A DNA stretch of 8,736 nt from Candidatus Margulisiibacteriota bacterium (GTDB lineage: Bacteria; Margulisbacteria; Termititenacia; Termititenacales; Termititenacaceae): the NCBI GenBank assembly GCA_031267055.1, contig JAIRZV010000004.1:1-8736 (forward strand), in the 5' to 3' direction. Made by a program: the position numbers and the translations under genes. Below, in pieces: positions 1-6,936 of the stretch (its first letter is position 1; each line of letters starts with the position of its first letter). The notes under the pieces are model-generated. The model was not told where the DNA came from. It worked only from the letters and a program-made list of their open reading frames with translations, and ran no database searches.

Positions 1-591
1 CCTTTTCGCAAAGAATTTTACAGCAAAGTCCTGCCGATCTGGCTCAAAATCCTGGTCGCTTTTTTGCCGGCGGCGGTTTTAGGTTTCTTATATAGAGCGG
101 AAATAAAAACTCTTTTCGAACCGCGCATTGTGGCCGCGGCTTTGATCTTTTACGGCGTGCTGATGATAGTGCTGGAATTCGCGTTGCGCAAACGGCCGGC
201 CAAAACCGGCGTGATGTCCGACATCGGCTGGTTGACCGCTCTGGCGCTCGGTTTTTTTCAATGTCTGGCCATGGTGCCGGGCACGTCGCGCTCGGCGGTA
301 ACGATCATTGGCGGCTTGTTGCTGGGTTTGAGCCGGACCGCCGCGGTGGAGTTTTCGTTTTTTCTGGCCGTGCCGACTATGCTGGGCGCGGCGGCGTTGA
401 CCCTGTATGACACCGCTTTGTCTTTCACCACAGCGGAATGGATCATGCTGATCGCGGCGTTTTATTTTGCCTTTTGGACAGCCCTGCTGGTCATTCAATT
501 TTTCCTGCGTTATTTGCGCAAATACAATTTTGTGCCGTTCGGAATTTACCGCATTATTCTCGGCCTTATCGTGCTTTGGGTTTTGCGTTAA
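1..591 (+). CDS. uppP: Undecaprenyl-diphosphatase UppP/BacA, 3' part (5' end outside window)
   Basis: Integral inner-membrane phosphatase that recycles undecaprenyl pyrophosphate to the monophosphate carrier used for peptidoglycan and other envelope glycans; its overexpression is known to give bacitracin resistance. The frame is open from base 1, so 196 residues and the stop are visible. Family members are about 265-275 residues, so roughly the first 70, including the first glutamate-rich motif, lie outside the window. The second family signature PGTSRSAVT is at bases 277-303, followed by the typical glycine-rich stretch and the FFLAVPTMLGA segment. Several hydrophobic helices follow, ending in a short basic tail. 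Its TAA stop shares the TTAA at 588-591 with the stop of the convergent gene, leaving no room for a separate terminator. Identification is firm; the start cannot be judged. Confidence 0.95.
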   Translation, partial: PFRKEFYSKVLPIWLKILVAFLPAAVLGFLYRAEIKTLFEPRIVAAALIFYGVLMIVLEFALRKRPAKTGVMSDIGWLTALALGFFQCLAMVPGTSRSAVTIIGGLLLGLSRTAAVEFSFFLAVPTMLGAAALTLYDTALSFTTAEWIMLIAAFYFAFWTALLVIQFFLRYLRKYNFVPFGIYRIILGLIVLWVLR

Positions 592-3422
592 AGAACAGGC
601 GTTTGATCCGCCGGATTGGGAAATTTCGGCTCAATGATTTTCAACTCCGCTCTTTCAGTAATTTTCCGGTGAAATTCCCGCGCCGCGTAACCCAGCGCCA
701 AAAGATCGCGCCGGATATACCTGATGATCCGCCCTCTTCTGGCCGGCAAATTGTCCCGCACTACATGGCGCGGCCTCATAGGCAGTCCGGCACTATATTG
801 CGCTTGCTCCCGCCGGTATATTCTATAATATTCTCTGTAATTTTCTTCGCTGTCGAGCGTGCCGTTTTGGATCAAGCCAAGCCAGAATTGTATTCTGTGT
901 GTCCGTTCCGCCGCCGTCAGCACACTCGCTCCGGCCAGACGGTTGGTATTGATCCGCTCGCCGGTATATATCAGTAGTTTTTCCAGCTCCGCGGAACTGG
1001 ATTTCAACACCTCTACCCAGGCTTTGAGCAAAGCCTCCAGATATTTTTGGCTCAATTCATCAAGTATTCGCAAATATTCAACGCAGGCCGGCCAGTTTTG
1101 CGGGTCGTTTTCCGCCAGTCCCTGTGCCGCCACATTTTTCACTTCAGCGCAGGCGGCATCATAGGCGGACAGGAGAGCCGTCCGTTCCTGTTCCGCTATA
1201 ATTTTCGCCTCCGTCAGACGCAGGACAAAATCCGCCGACTCTGCCAGAGCATACCATTGGGGATTTTCATTGATCTTTTGCGGATCAGGATATTTGCGAT
1301 TGTGCCGGTTGCGCTCTTTGTCAAAATTCGTCAGTGAATTTACCGCAATATCCAGATAGCGCGCATAAACATACAACCCTCTTTCAATATCCTTCGCGGT
1401 GACATTATTATTTACTATATATTCTCTGTCGTGCCGTTTCTCATTGCTCGCGCCGAATTTTTCTTGATCGTAAATATTGGTGTAGTCTTTCAGGTCTGCC
1501 TTACGATTCAGTATCTGACGCAGAAAAGCAAGTCCCCGCTTGCCGGGGCTGGTGTTTTCAATTATCTTTCGCGGCGGCGTCAGACCGGAGGGATTGTCCG
1601 CGTCTCCGGTATGGTCATCGCCTCTGGATTTATTGGCTTGGGGGTAAACGGAGCCGGTATGGGTATTTTGTCCCGCCTTATTACTTTCTAGAGTATTCCA
1701 GAGATTTAGCATATCTAAATATGTATCCTTATGCTTTTCTAGATAGTCTTTATTTTTCTCTTTATCTTCGTTTTTAATTTTGTAGTGGTTCAAAAAATTG
1801 CTACACTTCCGATACAATTCTTTGTGCGTTATCGTTTCTTCTTCCCCGTTAGCTACAGTATATGTAAATTGTTCGTTGCTGGAGTATAATAGTTTATTCT
1901 TGTTTCCCGCATTCACATACTCGCGCATGGCATACAGTATCTTTTCGGGTGGCCACTCCTCTCCCTTGTTGCCTTCCAGACTATTCCAGAGATTTAGTAT
2001 ATCTATATATGTGTCTTTGTATTGTTTCTGATAATCCTCGCTGCATTTTTTGTAGTCTACAAAAATGTGATCACATCTAACACGCAATTCTTTGTGCGTT
2101 ATCTTTTCTTCTTTTCCGTCAGCTGCAGGATATGTAAATTCTTCGTTGCTGGATTCTAATGGTTTATTCTTGTTTCCCTCATTCACATACTCACGCAGTA
2201 CATAAAGCGTCTTTGTGGGTGGCCACATCTCTTCCATGTTGCCCTCTAGACTATTCCAGAGATTTAGCATATCTATATATGTATCCTTATACTTTTCTAG
2301 ATAGTCTTTATTTTTCTCTTCATCTTCGTTTTTAGTTTCGTAACTTCTCAAAAAATTAATACATTTCCGATATAATTCTTCGTGCGTTAGCGTTTCTTCT
2401 TTTCCATCAGCAGCGATATATGTAAATTCTTTGCTGCTTGATCTTATCGATAATGGTTGATATATGTTTCCCTCATTCACATACTCACGCAGTACATAAA
2501 GTGTCTTCTTGGGTGGCCACATCTCTCCCGTGTTGCCCTCCAAACTATTCCAGAGATTTAGCATATCTATATATGTATCCTTATGTTTTTCCAGATAGTC
2601 TTTATTATTCTCTTCATCTTCGTTTTTAGTTTTGTAAATTCTCAAAAAATTAATACATTTCCGATATAATTCTTTGTGCGTTAGCATTTCTTCTTTTCCG
2701 TCAGCGGCAGTATATGTAAATTCTTTATCGCTACTTTTTAAGGGTATATTCTTATTGCCAGCTTGTATATATTCACGCAATACATATAGTGTCATTTCAG
2801 GCGGCCACTTCTCTCCATTGTTGTCTTCCAGACTATTCCAGAGATTTAGCATATTTATATATTCAGCTTTACACTGTTCCTGATAATCCTTACTGTATTT
2901 TTCGTAGTTATTCAAAAAATTCTGATACTTTTTATACAATTCTTTGTGCGTTGTCGTTTCTTCTTTTCCGTCAGCGGTGGTATATGTAAATTCTTTGTCG
3001 CTGCTTTGTAATGGTTTATCCTTATTGCCGACATTCACATATTCACGCATGGCATACAGTATCTTTTCGGGTGACCACTCATTATTTTCAAGAACATTCC
3101 AAAGATTTAGCATATCTATATATACGTCTTTATGTTGTTCCTGAAAATACTCACTGTATTTTTTGTAGTGACTCAAAAAATTTATACACTTACGACGAAA
3201 TCCTTTGTGCGTTATTGTTTCTTTTTTTCCGCCAGCGTCTGTATATGTAAATTCTTTGCCGCTAGATTTTAATGGTCTCCTCTTATTGCCGGCATTCACA
3301 TATTCACGCAGAGCATATAGTGTCTTTTTGGGCGGCCATTGTTTTCGCTTTAGCGGCGCGTCCGGCTGATATTGCGCGCCGACAGCCACGCTTTCTTTTG
3401 CGGCGATAAGATTTCTATACAT
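588..3422 (-). CDS. Large protein with six tandem ~90-residue repeats, function unknown
   Basis: A 944-residue protein that I do not recognise. A short N-terminal part (1-28) without a signal peptide is followed by six tandem units at about residues 29-115, 116-205, 206-301, 302-399, 400-489 and 490-585. Each begins with W[PS]P and contains in order LREYV.xGN, KEFTY..ADGKEE, THKELYRKC.NFL and DMLNLWNSLE. A hydrophilic Gly/Asn/Thr-rich linker (about 586-630) leads into a unique, mostly helical, basic C-terminal part (about 630-944) containing RRGRIIRYIRRDL. No membrane segment or catalytic motif is evident. The ATG has a weak AAGGA (3433-3437 on the plus strand) ten bases upstream. Translation across the full length without a stop, despite near-identical repeated DNA, indicates a functional gene. 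The unit may be a binding or scaffold module, but that is inference. The repeat section is AT-richer than both ends of the gene. Confidence 0.85.
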   Translation of the reverse strand: MYRNLIAAKESVAVGAQYQPDAPLKRKQWPPKKTLYALREYVNAGNKRRPLKSSGKEFTYTDAGGKKETITHKGFRRKCINFLSHYKKYSEYFQEQHKDVYIDMLNLWNVLENNEWSPEKILYAMREYVNVGNKDKPLQSSDKEFTYTTADGKEETTTHKELYKKYQNFLNNYEKYSKDYQEQCKAEYINMLNLWNSLEDNNGEKWPPEMTLYVLREYIQAGNKNIPLKSSDKEFTYTAADGKEEMLTHKELYRKCINFLRIYKTKNEDEENNKDYLEKHKDTYIDMLNLWNSLEGNTGEMWPPKKTLYVLREYVNEGNIYQPLSIRSSSKEFTYIAADGKEETLTHEELYRKCINFLRSYETKNEDEEKNKDYLEKYKDTYIDMLNLWNSLEGNMEEMWPPTKTLYVLREYVNEGNKNKPLESSNEEFTYPAADGKEEKITHKELRVRCDHIFVDYKKCSEDYQKQYKDTYIDILNLWNSLEGNKGEEWPPEKILYAMREYVNAGNKNKLLYSSNEQFTYTVANGEEETITHKELYRKCSNFLNHYKIKNEDKEKNKDYLEKHKDTYLDMLNLWNTLESNKAGQNTHTGSVYPQANKSRGDDHTGDADNPSGLTPPRKIIENTSPGKRGLAFLRQILNRKADLKDYTNIYDQEKFGASNEKRHDREYIVNNNVTAKDIERGLYVYARYLDIAVNSLTNFDKERNRHNRKYPDPQKINENPQWYALAESADFVLRLTEAKIIAEQERTALLSAYDAACAEVKNVAAQGLAENDPQNWPACVEYLRILDELSQKYLEALLKAWVEVLKSSSAELEKLLIYTGERINTNRLAGASVLTAAERTHRIQFWLGLIQNGTLDSEENYREYYRIYRREQAQYSAGLPMRPRHVVRDNLPARRGRIIRYIRRDLLALGYAAREFHRKITERAELKIIEPKFPNPADQTPVL
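1668..3338 (-). repeat. Array of six in-frame coding tandem repeats
   Basis: Six units of 261-294 bases inside the 944-codon gene, in order of translation: 3078-3338, 2808-3077, 2520-2807, 2226-2519, 1956-2225 and 1668-1955. Units 3, 4 and 6 carry a longer middle segment (KNEDEE.NKDYLEK) than units 1, 2 and 5, which have a Y-S-x-D/Y-Y/F-Q-x-Q type segment. Long blocks are nearly identical in DNA, for example the region around the LNLWNSLE codons and the THKELYRK codons. This points to recent duplication or conversion between units. Confidence 0.93.
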
Positions 3423-3457
3423 AGTTTCTTATTCCTTACTTGGTGTATCTATGTTAA

Positions 3458-3487
3458 GTTATCGCAAGTTTTGTCGGAAAGTTGCAA
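3458..3487 (-). promoter_or_regulatory. Possible promoter of the repeat-protein gene
   Basis: On the minus strand a TTGCAA (3482-3487) and a GATAAC (3458-3463) are separated by 18 bases and lie upstream of the ATG at 3422. Matches to the sigma-70 consensus are partial, 4 of 6 in the -10. It is offered only as the best candidate in a 110-base intergenic region. Confidence 0.25.
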
Positions 3488-3506
3488 ATTTTTTATTTGC
3501 GCAAAT
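3484..3506. repeat. Overlapping GCAAAT inverted repeats
   Basis: GCAAAT (3484-3489), ATTTGC (3495-3500) and GCAAAT (3501-3506) stand in a row. The first pair can fold as a 6-bp stem with a five-T loop; the second pair is a perfect 12-base palindrome. They lie between the end of the exported-protein gene and the start of the repeat-protein gene, partly overlapping the candidate -35. Either a weak end-of-transcript hairpin or an operator is possible; the sequence does not decide. Confidence 0.4.
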
Positions 3507-3532
3507 ATAATTTGATTTTGCGTTAATCAGCG

Positions 3533-4081
3533 CTAAAGCAGGTCGACCAAAAAAGAAATAGTCGCGTTCGGCAAAAAAGTCGTTTGGCTATGCGTGATCT
3601 TTCCATCTGTCGTACCGTAGTCCCATTTATTCTCCGCATTATAAAGAGAGACAGCGGCCACATCGGCCTTGATGGAAAATCTATCATTCAGTTGCCATTT
3701 TGCGCTGCCGCCAAAACTCCAAGTCGTGCCGGAAGTCTTATCTTCAGTATCCGAATCTTTATTTTTCGTCTCGCTGGTAGCGCCAGCCAAACGGCCGAAA
3801 GCGCCCAAAGACCAATCGCCCTTGGTCAAGAAATAATAGGTGCCCTGCAAAGCAAACGCGCTTTTGGTTTCCGTTACTCGGGCGCCGTCTTTCACATCCT
3901 CAACTTGTTTGTCATTGATAAATTCCGCCTGCACATCGACCGGCAATTTAAATTTATTACTCAAAGACCAGATCAAGCCGACACGCGGAGACGGGTTTGT
4001 TATATCCAAAGGCACGTAAGCGCCGAATTCCGCAAAAACCAGAGAACACAAAACAAGAGGCAAAACTAATAATTTTTTCAT
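3533..4081 (-). CDS. Small exported beta-barrel-like outer-membrane protein
   Basis: A 182-residue protein with a clear Sec signal peptide: a lysine pair, a hydrophobic stretch LLVLPLVLCSLVF, and likely cleavage after A17. The mature part shows alternating hydrophobic/polar strands with aromatic residues (GAYVPL, RVGLIWSL, SAFALQGTYYFLT, WSLGAFGRLAG, TTWSFGGSAKWQL, RFSIKADVAAVSLY) joined by charged turns. It ends in a final strand, ATISFLVDLL. This is the pattern of a small outer-membrane barrel of about eight strands, implying a diderm cell. A start at 4081 is preferred over an ATG at 4111 because GGGAG (4088-4092, plus coordinates) lies six bases upstream and the signal peptide then begins at residue 1. 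The role is unknown: a structural or adhesin-like porin family member is possible. The gene is divergent from the orphan gene at 4248. Confidence 0.8.
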   Translation of the reverse strand: MKKLLVLPLVLCSLVFAEFGAYVPLDITNPSPRVGLIWSLSNKFKLPVDVQAEFINDKQVEDVKDGARVTETKSAFALQGTYYFLTKGDWSLGAFGRLAGATSETKNKDSDTEDKTSGTTWSFGGSAKWQLNDRFSIKADVAAVSLYNAENKWDYGTTDGKITHSQTTFLPNATISFLVDLL

Positions 4082-4086
4082 TTTAC

Positions 4087-4092
4087 ACTCCC
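4087..4092 (-). promoter_or_regulatory. Ribosome binding site deciding the start of the exported protein
   Basis: On the minus strand GGGAGT sits directly upstream of the ATG at 4081, with about five to six bases between. It selects this ATG over the in-frame ATG 30 bases upstream, which would place ten hydrophilic residues before the signal peptide. Confidence 0.7.
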
Positions 4093-4166
4093 TGCTTTTT
4101 ATTTTTTCCAACCAAGTATCTCAACAAAGTTTAGACGCTGGCCGCTTCACTTTTCCTTCCTGAAAA

Positions 4167-4177
4167 TTGTGTCACAA
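4167..4177. promoter_or_regulatory. 11-base palindrome TTGTGTCACAA in the divergent intergenic region
   Basis: An odd palindrome with five-base arms around a central T, located in the 166-base gap between the two divergent genes at 4081 and 4248. The identical 11 bases form the core of the palindrome in front of brnT (7756-7766). Position and symmetry suit a dimeric regulator, but this is inference. Confidence 0.3.
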
Positions 4178-4247
4178 GCGCTCCTCGCTGTCCAACGCGC
4201 CAAAAAAATTTGCAATCAATCTCACAAAGTTACGAATAAGTAATTAG

Positions 4248-5471
4248 ATGTGGAAAAGTAAGATAATTGCCGACCGGCAAATCGCCGCGGATTTTTTGCG
4301 GAATTTTGCAAGCGAAAGCAAGAGTAAGCATTATTTACTGCGCGACCGCCGCAAAAAAGTTATGCAGTCTTTGCTGGCGCTGGATTATGTCTCTCCGCCG
4401 GAAGCCGCGCAAATCCAACTGCATTCCGACACCGCCAAAATAAATTTTTGGTATTATTTGTTTTACCAAAATCTGCATATTTTTGAAAATCTCGGCAAAA
4501 GTATGCGCGAGGCGGTATGGCGGATTATCGCGGCACAGCTGGCGGCCGCGCCGCAACACTGGCTGGGCAGCTTGAATAATATTTTGGACGCCGTGCAGCA
4601 GCGTAAATTAAATCCTTTCCTTGAAGAAGTTCGCCTCACCCGGTTTATTCAAGAAAGTCCTTTCAATTATTTTACTGTTCCGCTTTACAGGCATTATTCC
4701 GCGCTCACCGCGGACAAACAAAAGAGTTTTTGCCGCGACGCCGCGGCGGCTCAGCAGGCAATACTTGCTGACCTTCCTTACTCCGCAGTAAAAAAGATGC
4801 TGCCCCGCTGGGGATTTTTGCCGGAAAGCCGCCGGGCTTTTGATCTGCTGCTGCAAGTCATGCCCTGGCAGACCGCTTTTCCGCAAAACAATTTGCAGAG
4901 GATCTACCGTATTTTCCGCCGCAACACCGGCCGCGACTTTACACTGCGCGGACAACTGGCCGCCGAGTTTCCTATATTATCCGGCCAGGTGTTAAGGCGC
5001 GGCGAGCATTATTACCGGCTGGGCAAATCAGCGTGGCATATTCCTTTCGGCGGACTGGCGGATATTTGCACCGCGCACCGGCCGGAAATTCTCTGGCTCT
5101 GTCCGGAGTTCAATCTGATCAGTATTTACGACGCCAAAAATTATTTGGGTTTTTTAATGACTTTGTTTTTGTCCGTCCCGGAGCACGGCAAGTATTTGGT
5201 CCTGTACGGCAGCGAGCCAACGGCAAGTTTTGTAAAAGGCCAGGATACAGCCGCTCTATATCAAGAATTTATTTCTGTCTGTCAGGAATACGCCGCGATG
5301 ACCGGCTTGAGCGGCGCCGGACAGACGGACTGCCCGGCTTGGCACAGCAACAGGCCGCAGTTGCGCGATCACATCAAAAACAGGATCGCTGTTCTGCCAA
5401 AATTAAATCTAGCCGCAAACTACGTGGATTATTGGGGCTACCAAAGCAGTGGAATTTATTTGTTTCCCTAA
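4248..5471 (+). CDS. Orphan 407-residue protein, function unknown
   Basis: I do not recognise a family. The protein is soluble-looking, with no signal peptide and no convincing membrane segment. Its N-terminal half is rich in Arg, Lys and aromatic residues. A mixed alpha/beta C-terminal part includes EILWLCPEFNLISIYDAKNYLGFLMTLF split over about residues 280-307, KYLVLYGSEPTASF (315-328) and a tail rich in W, Y and H ending GYQSSGIYLFP. An in-frame TAG immediately precedes the ATG, so no longer ATG start exists. No good Shine-Dalgarno sequence is visible, so an internal start such as Met39 remains possible. Codon use resembles the surrounding GC-richer genes. It is followed after 51 bases by the glutaminase-like gene on the same strand, so the two may be co-transcribed. 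Confidence 0.8.
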   Translation: MWKSKIIADRQIAADFLRNFASESKSKHYLLRDRRKKVMQSLLALDYVSPPEAAQIQLHSDTAKINFWYYLFYQNLHIFENLGKSMREAVWRIIAAQLAAAPQHWLGSLNNILDAVQQRKLNPFLEEVRLTRFIQESPFNYFTVPLYRHYSALTADKQKSFCRDAAAAQQAILADLPYSAVKKMLPRWGFLPESRRAFDLLLQVMPWQTAFPQNNLQRIYRIFRRNTGRDFTLRGQLAAEFPILSGQVLRRGEHYYRLGKSAWHIPFGGLADICTAHRPEILWLCPEFNLISIYDAKNYLGFLMTLFLSVPEHGKYLVLYGSEPTASFVKGQDTAALYQEFISVCQEYAAMTGLSGAGQTDCPAWHSNRPQLRDHIKNRIAVLPKLNLAANYVDYWGYQSSGIYLFP

Positions 5472-5522
5472 AATATCCCGCGGCGTCTGGCAAATAAAAG
5501 CGCGACGCGTTAAACTGGCGTC

Positions 5523-6332
5523 ATGAAAATCGCGCTGGCGCAGGTCTATCCCACGCTCGGCAATCTCGCCGCCAATTATGCTTTGCTGGAAAAAGAAATT
5601 TTGGCGGCGCGGCAAAACGGCGCGCGGCTGATAATTTTTCCGGAGCTGGCGCTGACCGGCTATTTGCTCAAGGATCAGGTCTATGACTTACTGCCTCTCG
5701 CGCGGGAATACCTCGCTAAATTGACTGAATTAAGCAAAGGCATCAATCTGCTTTTCGGCTCCATCGAGGAGCAGAACAGCCGCGCCTACAACGCCGCGTT
5801 TTATTTGAGCGACGGAGAGCTGATCCACACGCACCGCAAAGTTTATCTACCGACTTACGGCATGTTCGACGAAAAACGTTATTTCAGCGCCGGCAGCCAA
5901 TTCCAAACTTTTGCGTCAGTCTTGGGACCAACCGCTATCTTGATCTGCGAAGACGCCTGGCATTTTTCCAGCGCGTATCTGGCGGCGAGCGCCGGCGCGG
6001 AAAATGTCGTGATCATATCCTCGTCGCCTTACCGCGCCGGCATTGCCAAACAGTGGCAGAACATCAATCGCAGCATCGCCGAAAATCTGGCCGTGAATGT
6101 TTTTTACTGCAATCGCGCTGGTGTGGAAGACGGCGTGACTTTTTGGGGCGGCAGCGCGGTTTACACCAATGACGGAGAGTTGCTCGGCGGCGCGGCGGAG
6201 CTAAAATCCGAAACGCTGTTCCTTGATCTGCCGGAAAATCGCGAAGCCAGACAGCAGTCGGTTTTCGTGCGCGACGAGCGGCCGGAAGTTGTCTTAAAAG
6301 AATTATCGCGGATTTGGCAAAGCGTTCTCTGA
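5523..6332 (+). CDS. Nitrilase-superfamily amidohydrolase, probable separate glutaminase subunit of NAD synthetase
   Basis: A carbon-nitrogen hydrolase fold of 269 residues with the complete Glu-Lys-Cys triad: E41 in FPELALTGY, K106 in HRKVYLPTYGMFDE, C142 in LICEDAWH. The CEDAWH context, the YLPTYGMFDEKRYF segment and CNRAGVEDGVTFWGGS (196-211) are what the N-terminal ammonia-producing glutaminase domain of glutamine-dependent NAD synthetase shows. The protein stops where that domain would normally continue into the synthetase domain. The ammonia-type nadE lies 604 bases downstream on the same strand, which supports a shared pathway: glutamine hydrolysis feeding ammonia to NadE in the cytoplasm. 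Met1 matches the family start (MKIALAQ), though no Shine-Dalgarno sequence is evident. The last 30 bases overlap the end of the convergent gene. A different amidase substrate cannot be excluded. Confidence 0.88.
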   Translation: MKIALAQVYPTLGNLAANYALLEKEILAARQNGARLIIFPELALTGYLLKDQVYDLLPLAREYLAKLTELSKGINLLFGSIEEQNSRAYNAAFYLSDGELIHTHRKVYLPTYGMFDEKRYFSAGSQFQTFASVLGPTAILICEDAWHFSSAYLAASAGAENVVIISSSPYRAGIAKQWQNINRSIAENLAVNVFYCNRAGVEDGVTFWGGSAVYTNDGELLGGAAELKSETLFLDLPENREARQQSVFVRDERPEVVLKELSRIWQSVL

Positions 6333-6860
6333 ATGATTTAGATTATACGCCACAATGCTGCCTACTGTTCTTCGCGCCGCGTCTAATTCCTTATGGGCCA
6401 GGTCAATGCTGATATGCAAATGCTCCGCAATTTCTGCTATAGGAATTTGCGGGTGACCTTCCAGACCAAAAGAAAAATCTAAAATCTCTCTTCTCCGGTA
6501 CGGCAGTAAAGTCAAAGCCTCATTTACTAAAGCGCTCAGACCTTTAACTACGATTCTATCCTCCAGCAAATCCTCTGGATTCACATTTATACTGTTCAAA
6601 AAATTATCCAGGGGAATGTATTCTCGTGAGCGACGCGGCCTTTCGTGATAACGCACTATTTTCAATTTGGACGGGTCGATCTTGAGATCAGGGTAAAGCT
6701 GCGAAATCCTCGTAAGCTCTCTCACACCATATTTTTTGTTATCATAGACCACTAAAGTCCTGCCATCAGCGAGCAATTCGGGCAACCAATTCATTTTACA
6801 GATAGGAACTTTTACAAAACCCCCTTTTTCCGAACCCATACTGATAGATTTAGTGAACAT
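6303..6860 (-). CDS. Lone sigma-70 region 4-like helix-turn-helix protein
   Basis: A 185-residue protein. Residues about 110-166 read LVNEALTLLPYRRREILDF, then FGLEG, then IAEIAEHLHISIDLAHKELDAARR. This matches the pattern of sigma-70 region 4 (LPPREREVL..RFGLDG...T..EIA..L.VS...V...E..AL..L). The stretch before it (YIPLDNFLNSINVNPEDLLED) resembles the acidic linker preceding region 4. No region 2 is present, so it cannot recognise a -10 element like a complete sigma factor. The first 80 residues are of unknown type. The start at 6860 is chosen because a strong GGAGGT lies five bases upstream; a longer frame to 7091 would only cover nadE antisense. It is divergent from nadE (76-base gap) and convergent with the hydrolase gene. 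A role as a DNA-binding regulator or phage-type sigma-like protein is inference. Confidence 0.75.
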   Translation of the reverse strand: MFTKSISMGSEKGGFVKVPICKMNWLPELLADGRTLVVYDNKKYGVRELTRISQLYPDLKIDPSKLKIVRYHERPRRSREYIPLDNFLNSINVNPEDLLEDRIVVKGLSALVNEALTLLPYRRREILDFSFGLEGHPQIPIAEIAEHLHISIDLAHKELDAARRTVGSIVAYNLNHSENALPNPR

Positions 6861-6865
6861 CCAAC

Positions 6866-6871
6866 ACCTCC
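6866..6871 (-). promoter_or_regulatory. Strong ribosome binding site of the sigma-like gene
   Basis: On the minus strand GGAGGT stands five bases before the ATG at 6860. It fixes the start and shows that this antisense-oriented frame between the hydrolase gene and nadE is a real gene. Confidence 0.85.
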
Positions 6872-6936
6872 GAGAATATATCGCAATTTCCCAGCATTTG
6901 TTGCAAATTCTTAGGTATGAGCTAAACTTACTCACT

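Noticed and set aside
438..977. Plus-strand frame of 179 codons across the uppP end
   Set aside because: It overlaps uppP and the convergent gene entirely, and its translation shows no domain; it is a shadow frame.
1431..3250. Several plus-strand open frames of 60-90 codons across the repeat array
   Set aside because: They recur with the repeat period and are the antisense image of the repeated coding sequence, without ribosome binding sites or family features.
1668..3338. CRISPR or non-coding satellite array
   Set aside because: Units are near 90 codons, stay in frame, vary mostly as coding sequence does and lack short repeat plus spacer structure.
3584..4069. Plus-strand frame of 161 codons opposite the exported protein
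   Set aside because: The minus strand has a signal peptide, strand pattern and ribosome binding site; the opposite frame has none.
5504..5522. GACGC...GCGTC hairpin just before the hydrolase start
   Set aside because: Only five base pairs, no T run and no conserved riboswitch features; probably chance in GC-rich sequence.
6875..6880. TATATT on the minus strand as -10 box of the sigma-like gene
   Set aside because: A start about seven bases downstream would fall inside the GGAGGT site and remove it from the messenger, and the nearest TTGCAA is 20 bases away.
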